Source: Salipiger mucosus DSM 16094
Lineage (GTDB): Bacteria; Pseudomonadota; Alphaproteobacteria; Rhodobacterales; Rhodobacteraceae
Direction of reading: 5' to 3'
DNA length: 64,000 nt
Assembly: GCF_000442255.1 (NCBI RefSeq)
Contig: NZ_KE557279.1
Span: 1,228 to 65,227, forward strand
Positions 8,982 through 17,381 of the stretch are shown piece by piece. Made by a program: the position numbers and the translations under genes. The notes under the pieces were generated by a model. It was given only the letters and a program-made list of their open reading frames with translations. It was not told the DNA's origin and ran no database searches. Within the stretch, counting starts at the first letter, position 1. Each line of letters opens with the position of its first letter.

Positions 8982-9634
8982 ATGTCCCGCATCCTGCTGA
9001 TCGGCGCCACCGGCGGTGTCGGCCACCGCCTGCTGCCCATGCTCATCGCCGGGGGCCACGCCGTCACCGCGCTGCACCGCAAGCCCGAGCAGGCCGAGGG
9101 CCTGCGCGCGGCGGGGGCGGACCCGGTGCAGGCCGACCTGATGGAGATCACCGCCGAGGAGATGGCGCAGGCGGCGCGCGGTCACGACGCCATCGTCTTC
9201 TCGGCCGGCGCCGCGGGCAGCGGCATGGACCGCACGGCCGAGATCGACGGGCGCGGGCCGGTCAAGATGGTCGAGGCGGCGTGGGCCAACGGGATCTCGC
9301 GCGCCTACCTCGTCTCGGCCTTTCCCGAGTCCCGGCGCGATGCCGAGCCGAGCGAGGGCTTCGAATTCTACATGAAGACCAAGAAGGAGGCCGACGTGGC
9401 GCTGGCGGGCCGTGGCTGGACTACGTGATCCTGCGCCCCGGCACGCTGCTGTCCGAGGAAGCCAACGGGCAGGTCGCCCTGTCGCGCGCCCTGCCCTACG
9501 GCTCGGTCAGGCGCGGCAACGTGGCCGCCGTGCTGGCGGCGCTGATCGCGCGGCCGGAGATCCGTCAGGAGATTCTCGAGCTCACCGACGGCGAGACGCC
9601 GGTGGCCGATGCGGTGGCGGCGCTGGCGCGCTGA
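8982..9634 (+). pseudogene. NAD(P)-binding SDR-type protein, frameshifted
   Basis: A protein with an N-terminal Rossmann motif (ILLIGATGGVGHRLLPMLIAGG), of the NAD(P)H-binding atypical SDR type (YwnB/SDR_a5-like), is read in one frame to about 9413. It continues in another frame with LDYVILRPGTLL through the stop at 9634. The break fits loss of one base from a G run at 9414-9415: restoring GGG gives the smooth reading RGLDYVILRPG. Together the halves make a normal 217-residue protein. As written the protein would end early after GRGWTT. It could be a genuine pseudogene or a sequencing error in a short homopolymer; the rest is well preserved, so the change is recent or artefactual. Confidence 0.75.
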
Positions 9635-9641
9635 GACGGGG

Positions 9642-10172
9642 TTACTTCGGCCGGCCGACCACCAGTGCCCAGTAGTCGCCCGAGCGCGCGATGCCGTATT
9701 GCGTGACGTTGCGCTTGAGCATGTTGGCGCGGTGGCCGGAGGAGTTGTTCCAGACCTCCATCACCGTGGGAAAGCCGCGCGGGGTCCAGGCGACGTTCTC
9801 GGCCACGGTGGCGTAGTCGTAGCCCTGCGCGCGGGCGCGGTCGCCGACGCTGCTGCCGTTGGCGCCCTCGTGGGTGAGCTGGTCCATGCGGGCCATGTCA
9901 CGCGCCTGTGCGGCGGCGGCGGCGGTCAGCTGGCTCGACCGCGCGAGGCGCGGCAGGCCGTTGGCGGCGCGGTAATCGTTGAAGGCCTGGCCCGGGTTCA
10001 CCTGCGCGTCCGGGGCGGCGCCCTGCTCGCGGTAGAGGTATTCGGCGTGGGCCGATTCGCTCGAGGACACGGCGGGACGGGAAGAGCTGCCTGTCGGCGC
10101 GTCGTCGCGGACGTCGACCTCGACGCAGGCGGCGAGGGGGATCATCACGAGGGCGGCAAGGGCGAGGCGCAT
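9642..10172 (-). CDS. CAP/SCP-domain lipoprotein
   Basis: 176 residues. The N-terminus MRLALAALVMIPLAACVEV has a lipobox (LAAC), so it is probably anchored to a membrane on the periplasmic side. The rest is a CAP (SCP/PR1) domain: FNDYRAANGLPRL, a histidine in LTHEG, a glutamate in ATVAENVAW, and GHRANML, the usual CAP tetrad region. Bacterial CAP proteins are secreted, and their biochemical role is mostly unknown. It is convergent with the frameshifted SDR gene and upstream of nothing obvious. Family assignment is good; function is not. Confidence 0.82.
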   Translation of the reverse strand: MRLALAALVMIPLAACVEVDVRDDAPTGSSSRPAVSSSESAHAEYLYREQGAAPDAQVNPGQAFNDYRAANGLPRLARSSQLTAAAAAQARDMARMDQLTHEGANGSSVGDRARAQGYDYATVAENVAWTPRGFPTVMEVWNNSSGHRANMLKRNVTQYGIARSGDYWALVVGRPK

Positions 10173-10319
10173 CGTCAGGTCTCCTCCGGGGTGGCATGAA
10201 CGGGCCGGTTGCGTGCCCTCCGGTTTAGCAGAGCGCGGGCGCCGCGCCAGCGTCGCGGCGGCGGTCGGCGGGGACCCGCCCGTGCGCGGGGCGACTGGCG
10301 CCCTGCCCTGTCGGTTCTG

Positions 10320-11660
10320 TCAGGTCGCCTCGGAGAGCGCGCGGGCCAGCCGCGCCTGGTGGGCGACGGTGCCGGGCAGATCCACGGTGGTCAGGTGCCC
10401 GTCGCGCACCACCTGCCGGCCCTCGACGAAGAGGTCCCGCACCCGGCGCGGGCCCGCGAGCAGCAGCGCCGCCGGGTCCCAGCTGCCGGCGCTTTCGACG
10501 CCCGAGACATCCCAGAGCGCCAGGTCCGCCCGCATGCCGACAGCCACCTGTCCGCAGTCGTGGCGCCCCAGCACCTCGGCCCCGCCGCGGGTGGCGAGGC
10601 GCAGCGCCTCGCGCGCGCTCATGGCGTCGGCGCCGCGGGTGACGCGCTGCAGGAGCATGGCCTGCCGCGCCTCCTCGACCAGGTTCGAGCCGTCGTTGCT
10701 GGCCGAACCGTCGACGCCAAGGCCCACCGGCACGCCCGCGTCGAGCATCGCCCGCATCGGCGCGATGCCCGAGCCGAGGCGGCAGTTGGAGCAGGGGCAA
10801 TGGGCGACGCCGGTGCGCGAGGCGGCGAAAAGGTCGATCTCGGCGCCGTCGAGTTTCACGCAATGGGCGTGCCAGACGTCGGGGCCGGTCCAGCCCAGCT
10901 CCTCGGCATACTGTCCGGGGCGGCAGCCGAACTGCGCCTCGGAATAGGCGATGTCCTCGGCGTTCTCGGCAAGGTGGGTGTGCAGCATCACGCCCTTGTC
11001 GCGGGCGAGGATGGCCGCGTCGCGCATCAGCTCGCGGCTGACCGAGAAGGGCGAACAGGGGGCCACACCCACGCGGATCATGGCGCCCTCGCGCGGGTCG
11101 TGGAAGGCGTCGATCACGCGGATGCAGTCCTCGAGGATCGCGGCCTCGCGCTCGACGAGGGAATCGGGCGGCAGGCCACCGTCGGTTTCGCCGATGCTCA
11201 TGGCGCCGCGCGTGGCGTGGAACCGCAGCCCGATCTCGCGCGCGGCGTCGATGGTATCGTCGAGCCGCGCGCCATTGGGAAAGACGTAGAGGTGATCCGA
11301 GGTCAGCGTGCAGCCCGAGAGCGCCAGCTCGGCGAGGCCCGTGAGGGCCGAGACGCGGATCTCCTCGGGGCCGAAGCGGGCCCAGATCGGGTAGAGCGTC
11401 TTGAGCCAGCCGAAGAGCAGCGCGTCCTGCGCGGCGGGCACCGCGCGGGTGAGCGTCTGGTAGAGGTGGTGATGGGTGTTCACCAGCCCGGGCGTCACGA
11501 TGCAGTTCGCGGCCTCGACGACCTCGCCCGAGGTCTCGAGCCCCGGGCCGATGGCGGCGATGACGCCGTCCCGCAGGAGGATGTCGGCGCCTGCCAGCTC
11601 GTCGAACGCGTCATTCATCGTCAGCACGCGGCGCGGCGCGCGCAGCAGGGTCTCGCTCAT
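10320..11660 (-). CDS. 8-oxoguanine deaminase-type amidohydrolase
   Basis: 446 residues of the AtzB/TrzN-like amidohydrolase group. Metal ligands are in PGLVNTHHHLYQTLTRAVP (HxH), HTHLAEN, WHAHCV and GVDGSASND. The segment TGVAHCPCSNCRLGSGIAPMRAMLDAGVPVGLGVDGSASNDGSN is characteristic of 8-oxoguanine deaminases (8-oxoguanine to urate), although hydroxyatrazine-type deaminases share the architecture. It lies near guanine deaminase but on the opposite strand. The start ATG at 11660 is preceded by a weak GGGA. The family is firm; the substrate is inferred. Confidence 0.78.
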   Translation of the reverse strand: MSETLLRAPRRVLTMNDAFDELAGADILLRDGVIAAIGPGLETSGEVVEAANCIVTPGLVNTHHHLYQTLTRAVPAAQDALLFGWLKTLYPIWARFGPEEIRVSALTGLAELALSGCTLTSDHLYVFPNGARLDDTIDAAREIGLRFHATRGAMSIGETDGGLPPDSLVEREAAILEDCIRVIDAFHDPREGAMIRVGVAPCSPFSVSRELMRDAAILARDKGVMLHTHLAENAEDIAYSEAQFGCRPGQYAEELGWTGPDVWHAHCVKLDGAEIDLFAASRTGVAHCPCSNCRLGSGIAPMRAMLDAGVPVGLGVDGSASNDGSNLVEEARQAMLLQRVTRGADAMSAREALRLATRGGAEVLGRHDCGQVAVGMRADLALWDVSGVESAGSWDPAALLLAGPRRVRDLFVEGRQVVRDGHLTTVDLPGTVAHQARLARALSEAT

Positions 11661-11745
11661 GGTCCCGTCCCTTTTCCGGCTCCGCGCAGTCTTGCCCGGA
11701 GTTCACCGCGAAGGGAAGGCGCACCCGAGGGCGCGGGGTGTCGTT

Positions 11746-12546
11746 TCAGCCGTTGAGGCGTTCGAGCGCTTGGCGATGCAGTTCGGGCGAGCCCGCCGCG
11801 ATGGCGCGGCCGCCCTCGTGGGCCGGGCCGCCCTGCCAGTCGGTGACGACGCCGCCCGCCGCCTCGATGGCCGCGATGGGCGCCTGGATGTCGTAGGCGT
11901 GCAGCCCGGCCTCGATCACGAGGTCGATCTGCCCCGCCGCCAGCAGCGCGTAGGCGTAGCAGTCCATGCCGTAGCGGGTGAGCCGGGCGGTCTGCGAGAC
12001 GCGCTCGAAGGCGGCGCGGTCGTCGGGGGTTCCGACCTCTGGAAAGGTGGTGAAGAGGATCGCCTGGTCGAGCGGCACGTTCCGGCGCGTGCGCATCGGG
12101 CGTTGGCCCAGCGGGCCGGTCCAGTCGGAGCGGCCGAGCCCGCCGCAGAAACGCTCGCCGGTGTAGGGCTGGTCGATGAGGCCCAGCAGCGGGCCTTCGG
12201 GGCCGGTCCAGGCGACGAGCACGCCCCATGTCGGAGTGCCGCTGACAAAGCCGCGCGTGCCGTCGATGGGGTCGAGCACCCAGGAATATCCGCTGTCGCC
12301 CGCCCGGTCGGCCAGCTCCTCGCCGAGAATGGCATCGGAGGGGCGGCGGGCGGCGATGATCTCGCGCATGGCGGCTTCGGCAGCACGATCGGCCACCGTG
12401 ACGGGATCGAATCCCTCGGCGGCCTTGTTGTCGGCGCTCAGCGTCTCGCTGCGAAAGTGCGGCAGGATGGCCGCGCGTGCCGCATCTGCCACGGCCTCGG
12501 CCGTGGTCCAGATCTCGTCTGCCAAATCCTGGGTAATCCGTGACAT
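11746..12546 (-). CDS. hisN: Inositol-monophosphatase-family enzyme, probable histidinol-phosphatase
   Basis: A 266-residue Mg2+-dependent phosphatase of the IMPase fold. Metal-site motifs are LGEEL (about 76-80), [20 protein letters not shown] (about 89-108) and the C-terminal [33 protein letters not shown], and absence of the inositol-type GTTNF, match the HisN branch (histidinol phosphate to histidinol, histidine pathway). Many alphaproteobacteria use this enzyme in place of HisB-N. No other his genes are adjacent, so the assignment rests on sequence style only. Confidence 0.75.
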   Translation of the reverse strand: MSRITQDLADEIWTTAEAVADAARAAILPHFRSETLSADNKAAEGFDPVTVADRAAEAAMREIIAARRPSDAILGEELADRAGDSGYSWVLDPIDGTRGFVSGTPTWGVLVAWTGPEGPLLGLIDQPYTGERFCGGLGRSDWTGPLGQRPMRTRRNVPLDQAILFTTFPEVGTPDDRAAFERVSQTARLTRYGMDCYAYALLAAGQIDLVIEAGLHAYDIQAPIAAIEAAGGVVTDWQGGPAHEGGRAIAAGSPELHRQALERLNG

Positions 12547-12598
12547 CCTGCCTCCGCTGCCGCCCGTGTCAGGCGGCTATCGCAGAGGCGGGAGCGAC

Positions 12599-12985
12599 TC
12601 AAGCCACGTCGGACAGGACGCGGGCGAGTTCGAAGAGGCGGCGGCGCTGATTCTCGGGGATGGCGTAGTAGGACCGCACGAGATCGAGCGCTTCCTTGTC
12701 GCCGAGAAGGTCGGCCGGAACGGAGGCGGCCTGCTCGGGCGCTTCGACGGGTTCGCTGCCCTGCTCGGCCTCGATGCCTTCGAAGAAGAAGCTGACGGGA
12801 ACGTCCAGTGCATCCGCGATGTCCCAGAGCCGCGAGGCGCTGACGCGGTTGGCGCCGGTCTCGTATTTCTGGATCTGCTGAAACTTGATCCCAACACTCT
12901 CGGCGAGTTGCTGCTGGGTCATGCCCACGAGCCAACGGCGATGGCGAATGCGTTTGCCCACGTGGACATCAACCGGATGCGTCAT
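12599..12985 (-). CDS. XRE-family HTH transcriptional regulator
   Basis: 128 residues with an N-terminal Cro/C1-type helix-turn-helix (residues about 10-65: GKRIRHRRWLVGMTQQQLAESVGIKFQQIQKYETGANRVSASRLWDIA) and an acidic C-terminal region rich in Glu/Ala followed by a helical tail (LVRSYYAIPENQRRRLFELARVL). This layout is widespread in Rhodobacteraceae. The start at 12985 (MTHPVD) has GGAA nearby; a second in-frame ATG at 13003 adds MKKERG and is possible. It is divergent from the quinone reductase gene across a 290-base AT-richer spacer. Target genes are unknown. Confidence 0.85.
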   Translation of the reverse strand: MTHPVDVHVGKRIRHRRWLVGMTQQQLAESVGIKFQQIQKYETGANRVSASRLWDIADALDVPVSFFFEGIEAEQGSEPVEAPEQAASVPADLLGDKEALDLVRSYYAIPENQRRRLFELARVLSDVA

Positions 12986-13273
12986 TCCTCGTTCCTTCTT
13001 CATCGCCCCGACACAGGACCCAATCTCCGCGTGCAGGTCACACGCGCCTAATCAACCTAGCCTCGTATGTGGCAGAAAGTACTTCCAGTCCAAGTGCCTA
13101 ATCAAGATGTTTTTTCACCACACGCTGAACGTCCGCCAGATGACACAGCTCTAAGTTGCATTCATCATGAATAATTTGGCGATTTGGCGTGGAATTTCCG
13201 AGGGTTCCGTAATGGACCTGACCTGTCGATATCCATATGTTTACTCAAGCACAGGTTCTGTTCCGGAGGACAC
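12986..13273. promoter_or_regulatory. Divergent intergenic spacer between the XRE regulator and the quinone reductase
   Basis: This 288-base region is clearly AT-richer than its surroundings (for example TGTTTTTTCACCACACG and TCATCATGAATAATTTGGC) and must hold promoters for both flanking genes. A strong ribosome-binding site, GGAGGA at 13265-13270, precedes the reductase ATG. I see no convincing operator palindrome and no small gene. Confidence 0.4.
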
Positions 13274-14239
13274 ATGCGCGCATACCGAGTCGAATCCACC
13301 GAGGCGAAGCCGGCCCTGCAGGATATTCCCGTTTCCGAGCCCGGACTTGGCCAGGTGAGGCTGCGGATCGAGGCCTGCGGCCTGAACTTCGCGGATCTCC
13401 TCATGATGAAGGGCACCTACCAGGAAACGCCCCCTGCCCCCTTCACCCTGGGCATGGAAGTCGCCGGCGAGATCGACGCTGTCGGCCCCGGCGTCGAGGG
13501 ATTCGCCCGCGGCGACCGGGTGGCAGTCTACGGCGGACAAGGCGGGCTGGCCGAGTACGGCGTCTTCGACGCGAAGCGCGCGGTGAAGCTGCCCGAGGGC
13601 ACGGACCCGGTTGCGGCGGCGGGCTTCCAGATCGCCTATGGCACCAGCCACCTCGCGCTCGATCACCGCGCCCGGCTGCAGCCGGGCGAGACGCTGCTCG
13701 TGCTGGGCGCGGCCGGCGGCGTGGGGCTGACGGCGGTGGAGATCGGCCGTTTGATGGGCGCGCGCGTGATCGCCTGCGCGCGAGGGGCCGACAAGCTCGA
13801 GACCGCGCGGGCGGCCGGGGCCGACCACCTGATCGACGCCGAGACGCAGGATATACGCGAGGAGGTCAAGGCGCTGGGAGGCGCCGATGTCGTCTACGAT
13901 CCGGTGGGCGGCGAGCAGTTCACCGCGGCCTTCCGGGCCTGCCGCCCCGAGGCGCGCATCCTGACCATCGGCTTCGCCAGCGGCGAGGTGCCGCAGATCA
14001 AGGCCAATCACCTGCTGGTCAAGAATCTCACGGTCATGGGCCTCTACTGGGGCGGATACCTGGGCTTCCGCCCCGAGGTGCTGACCGGATCGCTCGACCG
14101 GCTGCTGGGCTGGCTCGCCGAGGGCCGGATCAAGCCCCATGTCAGCCATGTCCTGTCGCTGGACGAGGTGGACGAGGGGCTCGAGCTGCTGCGCAGCCGA
14201 CGCTCGACCGGCAAGGTGGTGATCCGCATCGGCGGGTGA
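13274..14239 (+). CDS. NADPH:quinone oxidoreductase (zinc-independent MDR family)
   Basis: 321 residues of the quinone-reductase branch of medium-chain dehydrogenases. The N-terminal GroES-like domain has ACGLNFADLLMMKGTYQ and PFTLGMEVAGEI. The nucleotide fold follows with LVLGAAGGVGLTAVEIGRLMGARVIA and DVVYDPVGGEQF. No structural zinc cysteines are present, which is typical of the family. The reaction is reduction of quinones or enals with NADPH in the cytosol. ATG at 13274 with GGAGGA four bases upstream is the clear start. The substrate in vivo is unknown. Confidence 0.87.
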   Translation: MRAYRVESTEAKPALQDIPVSEPGLGQVRLRIEACGLNFADLLMMKGTYQETPPAPFTLGMEVAGEIDAVGPGVEGFARGDRVAVYGGQGGLAEYGVFDAKRAVKLPEGTDPVAAAGFQIAYGTSHLALDHRARLQPGETLLVLGAAGGVGLTAVEIGRLMGARVIACARGADKLETARAAGADHLIDAETQDIREEVKALGGADVVYDPVGGEQFTAAFRACRPEARILTIGFASGEVPQIKANHLLVKNLTVMGLYWGGYLGFRPEVLTGSLDRLLGWLAEGRIKPHVSHVLSLDEVDEGLELLRSRRSTGKVVIRIGG

Positions 14240-14375
14240 CGCCAAGTCGCACCGCCCTGTTCACAAGCTGGCGAAACAGCCCGTTTCGGCCCGTTAGTGA
14301 CTTGAATTGCGGGCCCGCTCTGCCAATATCTGACACTAATTGTGAATGACCCCACGGGACTTCTTGGAGGCTTGA

Positions 14376-15119
14376 ATGGCAGAATACAGAACGATCCGGA
14401 CCGCCGGCGCAGCCGGCGCCCGCGCGGGCCAGGTTGACGAGGGCCTGCGCGCCCACATGAACAAGGTCTACGGCACCATGTCCATCGGCATGCTGCTGAC
14501 CTTCCTGGTGGCATGGGCCGTCGGCACGAGCCCCGAGCTCCTGGCCGTCTTCCGCGACCCCGCAACGCTGCAGCCCAACATCCTGGGCTGGATCGTGATG
14601 TTCGCGCCGCTGATCATGGTTTTCGCCTTCGGCGCCATGATCAACAAGCTGTCGGCCTCGGGCGCACAGCTGTTCTTCTATGGCTTCGCGGCGGTCATGG
14701 GCCTGTCGCTGAGCTGGATCTTCGTGGCCTTCACCGGCTACTCGATCGCGCAGGTCTTCCTGGTGACCTCGATCGCCTTCGCGGGCCTGTCGCTCTGGGG
14801 CTACACCACGAAGAAGGACATCTCGGGCTGGGGCTCGTTCCTGATCATGGGCGTGATCGGCATCCTCGTGGCGTCGATCATCAACATCTTCCTGCAGTCG
14901 CCGGCCATCATGTTCGCGATCTCGATCCTGGGCGTGCTGATCTTCGCAGGTCTCACCGCCTACGACACGCAGCAGATCAAGAACGAGTACATCGAGCATG
15001 CGCGCCACGCGGACACCGAGTGGCTGGGCAAGTCGGCGATCATGGGGGCCCTGCGCCTCTACCTCGACTTCATCAACATGTTCATGTTCCTGCTCCAGCT
15101 GCTGGGCAACCGCGAGTAA
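14376..15119 (+). CDS. Bax inhibitor-1/YccA family membrane protein
   Basis: 247 residues with seven hydrophobic segments between about 35 and 240. The BI-1 signature lies near residues 175-200 (GVLIFAGLTAYDTQQIKNEY), including the aspartate of the TAYDTQ motif thought to act in the Ca2+ leak mechanism of BI-1 homologues. It is an inner-membrane protein. E. coli YccA modulates FtsH proteolysis; the role here is inferred only from family. The gene ends 22 bases before a strong intrinsic terminator and is monocistronic. Confidence 0.9.
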   Translation: MAEYRTIRTAGAAGARAGQVDEGLRAHMNKVYGTMSIGMLLTFLVAWAVGTSPELLAVFRDPATLQPNILGWIVMFAPLIMVFAFGAMINKLSASGAQLFFYGFAAVMGLSLSWIFVAFTGYSIAQVFLVTSIAFAGLSLWGYTTKKDISGWGSFLIMGVIGILVASIINIFLQSPAIMFAISILGVLIFAGLTAYDTQQIKNEYIEHARHADTEWLGKSAIMGALRLYLDFINMFMFLLQLLGNRE

Positions 15120-15141
15120 GCACCGGACATCCGGACAAGAC

Positions 15142-15169
15142 AAAGGCCGCCCCTCGGGGCGGCCTTTTT
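15142..15169 (+). terminator. Rho-independent terminator after the BI-1 gene
   Basis: A 10-bp GC stem (AGGCCGCCCC / GGGGCGGCCT, loop TCG) followed by TTTTTC on the plus strand. Its position 22 bases after the stop codon fits transcription termination of the BI-1 gene; an A-rich 5' side means it could also act for the convergent gene. Confidence 0.85.
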
Positions 15170-15190
15170 CGTTGGGCGTGGCGCTTGCGC

Positions 15191-15532
15191 TCAGTTCAGC
15201 GCGAGCTGCGTGCGGGTGCGCGCGGCGGTCACGGTCACGGCATCGGCCTCGCGCGAGAAGCGGTACTCGGTGCCGCGCTTGCCCGGCAGGCCGAAGACGA
15301 CGTTGTCGCCATCGTTCAGCAGCATGACGAGGCGCTGGGGCGCCGCGTCGCCCGGCTCGGCGTAGTGGGCGACGACCTTGTGGGCCTCGCCCTCGGGCTG
15401 CCAGAAGACCGACATGTCGACGGTGCCGCCGTGCACGGTGCCGCCGGCCAGCGGCGTCTCGAGGGTCAGGCTGTCGGCCAGCGCGGCCACGGGGGCGGCG
15501 GCCAGGAGGGTTGCGAGCGTGAGGGCTTTCAT
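15191..15532 (-). CDS. Small secreted protein of unknown function
   Basis: 113 residues beginning with a signal peptide (MKALTLATLLAAAPVAALA, cleavage after residue 19 or so). The mature part (about 94 residues) has a beta-rich look (GGTVHGGTVDMSVFWQPEG, RLVMLLNDGDNVVFGLPGKRGTEYRF). I do not recognise the family. The start at 15532 begins the signal peptide; 22 further codons upstream are open but non-secretory. The gene is convergent with the BI-1 gene. Confidence 0.6.
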   Translation of the reverse strand: MKALTLATLLAAAPVAALADSLTLETPLAGGTVHGGTVDMSVFWQPEGEAHKVVAHYAEPGDAAPQRLVMLLNDGDNVVFGLPGKRGTEYRFSREADAVTVTAARTRTQLALN

Positions 15533-15746
15533 CGGGATATCTCCGGTTCGAATGCATTGGCGGGCGCCCGGACGGCACCCGTTTCTGCAGTGCAGCATTT
15601 CATGCCTGCCGGTGCGATGGAATCACCGATCCGGCATACCGGCCATGCAACAAGTGCAGAAAATCAAAGGGTTAACTGAATACCACGGTACACGATATGC
15701 CGGCCCGCCCGGTGGCGCGCGGTGCAAACCCTTGGCCCCAAACGTG

Positions 15747-15777
15747 AAAAGACCGCCCGGGCGTCGCCCGAACGGTC
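15747..15777 (-). terminator. Rho-independent terminator after rpmG
   Basis: On the minus strand GACCG-TT-CGGGCGACGCCCG-GG-CGGTC forms a two-part stem (CGGGCG/CGCCCG inner, GACCG/CGGTC outer) followed directly by TTTT. It begins about 25 bases after the rpmG stop codon. Confidence 0.75.
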
Positions 15778-15802
15778 AATCACTGTCCCGTCGAAGGAAG
15801 GC

Positions 15803-15970
15803 TTACTTGATCTTGCCTTCCTTGTATTCGACGTGCTTCCGCGCGACCGGGTCGTATTTACGAACGGTCATTTTCTCGGTCATCGTGCGGGCGTTCTTCT
15901 TGGTCACGTAGAAGTGGCCGGTGCCCGCGGTCGAGTTCAGGCGGATCTTGATGGTGGTCGGCTTCGCCAT
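15803..15970 (-). CDS. rpmG: 50S ribosomal protein L33
   Basis: A 55-codon gene reading [18 protein letters not shown] at the N-terminus, with YVTKKNART and the C-terminal [17 protein letters not shown]. This is the Cys-free L33 form of proteobacteria, a structural protein of the large ribosomal subunit near the E site. GGAGACG precedes the ATG as ribosome-binding site. It sits between the L33 terminator and the RNase P RNA gene, all on the minus strand. Confidence 0.95.
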   Translation of the reverse strand: MAKPTTIKIRLNSTAGTGHFYVTKKNARTMTEKMTVRKYDPVARKHVEYKEGKIK

Positions 15971-16071
15971 TGTACGTCTCCTGCACCGGAGGCGCGGGCC
16001 TCCGTGAAATCTCTCGGAGCCCGCCTTTTACTCATGCGGGCGTGGGAGTCAACCGGCTCCGGGCCGGAAAA

Positions 16072-16473
16072 GCGCGCGGAGGGCCTGTAAGCCGGATTCT
16101 GTTGCCGGACGAGTTGCCCCGCCCGACAGGCGACCATTCATCTCGGCCCGCGGTCGCCCGCGGGCTCATGCTGCCAACCCGGATCCCTCGGGCCGAAGCG
16201 GCCCTGCGGCGATATCGCCGAAGCGATCAATCCCGCGCGGGATCCCTATTTGGCATTGCTCCCGGTGGGGCTTGCCATGCGGCGACGGTTGCCCGCCCCC
16301 CGGTGGGCCCTTACCCCACCGTTTCACCCTGACTCCGGACGCATCCGGAGCGGTCTGTTCTCTGTGGCGCTTTCCGTCAGGTTGCCCTGCCCGGGCGTTA
16401 CCCGGCACCGGCGCTTCGGCGAGTCCGGACTTTCCTCTGCCCTTGCAGGCAGCGGCCGCCCGGCCCTCCGCGC
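16072..16473 (-). ncRNA. rnpB: RNase P RNA (bacterial type A)
   Basis: Minus-strand 5' end GGAGGGCCGGGCGGCCGCUG followed by CUGCCUGCAAGGGCAGAGGAAAGUCCGGACU, the conserved 5' core, and 3' end ACAGAAUCCGGCUUACAGGC, the conserved terminal element. GCGCGGAGGGCC at the 5' side pairs with GGCCCUCCGCGC at the 3' side to form helix P1. Length about 402 nt, normal for alphaproteobacteria. It is the catalytic RNA that trims the 5' leader of tRNA precursors. A short T run (CTTTTCC) follows on the minus strand. Long open frames drawn across this locus are artefacts. Confidence 0.96.
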
Positions 16474-16516
16474 CGGATGCACATAGGCGCCGCGCGCGGG
16501 CGCGTCAACGGTGGGA

Positions 16517-17227
16517 CTAGCGCAGCAGCATCGGGGTTGCGAGCCACTCGTGCAGGGCCTCGTTCACCGCCTCGGGGGCCTCAAGCACCGGCAGGTGCCC
16601 GGCCTCGTCGATGACGCGCAGCACGCCGCCCGGGATCAGCTCGGCCGTGACCTCCTGCCGCTTGACCGGGTGCAGCGTGTCCTCGGCGCCGCAGAGCACC
16701 GTGGCGGGCACGCGCAGCTTGCGCATCGCCGCCTGCTGGTCGCGCCGCTTCTGGAGGGCGCGGACCTGGCGCACGAAGACCTCGGGGCCCAGCCCCGCCG
16801 CCATCTCCTGCACCAGCGCCTGGATCTCGGCGCGGTAGGGCCCGGGCGCGAGGCTGTCGGGCGGCAGCAGCGCATCGACCGCATCCGAGAGCCGCCCGGC
16901 GCGGGCCTTGATGATGAGCGTATCGCGCTCGGCGGCCTGCTGGGGCGTGTCGGCCAGCGGCGAGCTGCCCATGAGCATGATCCGCAGCACGCGGTCGGGC
17001 GCGCGGCGTTGCAGCTCCATGGCGACCATGCCGCCCAGCCCCATACCGGCCAGGGCGAATCGCCGCGGCAGGCCGTCGAGCAGGGACGAGGCGACCTCTT
17101 CGATCCGCTCACCAAGGTGCACGGGCGCGGCAACGACCATGCGCTCACGCGAGAATTCCGCGATCTGCGGGCCGAAGAGCCGCGCATCGCACATCGCTTC
17201 GGGAAGAAGCACGAGCGGTTCAGTCAT
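16517..17227 (-). CDS. Alpha/beta-hydrolase-fold protein lacking the nucleophile serine
   Basis: 236 residues with the alpha/beta hydrolase layout: VLLPEAMCDARLF near the oxyanion region, a nucleophile-elbow segment at residues about 60-65, the acid in CGAEDTLHPV and the histidine in DEAGHLPVLEAP. At the elbow the sequence is AGMGLGG where relatives have G-x-S-x-G, so the serine position is glycine. I checked this on the DNA (GGTATGGGGCTGGGC on the minus strand). Either the protein is non-hydrolytic or it uses the fold for binding. It lies between rnpB and a SnoaL-like gene. Family is firm; activity is doubtful. Confidence 0.78.
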   Translation of the reverse strand: MTEPLVLLPEAMCDARLFGPQIAEFSRERMVVAAPVHLGERIEEVASSLLDGLPRRFALAGMGLGGMVAMELQRRAPDRVLRIMLMGSSPLADTPQQAAERDTLIIKARAGRLSDAVDALLPPDSLAPGPYRAEIQALVQEMAAGLGPEVFVRQVRALQKRRDQQAAMRKLRVPATVLCGAEDTLHPVKRQEVTAELIPGGVLRVIDEAGHLPVLEAPEAVNEALHEWLATPMLLR

Positions 17228-17381
17228 GCCTTGTGCCGTGCCCGGACGTCTTGGCTTCGCCCCCTGCGGGATGCGCCATGGTCCGCCTCTGCTGATTTGT
17301 CTGCCTCGGCGCGAAGCCTATCAAAGCGGCCGGCGAGCGAAAGGCCTGTGTCGGGGCACCGGCATGGCTCCGCCGGCCGGA

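Noticed and set aside
15970-16520. Short frames across the RNase P locus
   Set aside because: The stretch folds as RNase P RNA with conserved 5' and 3' ends; the frames are accidental.
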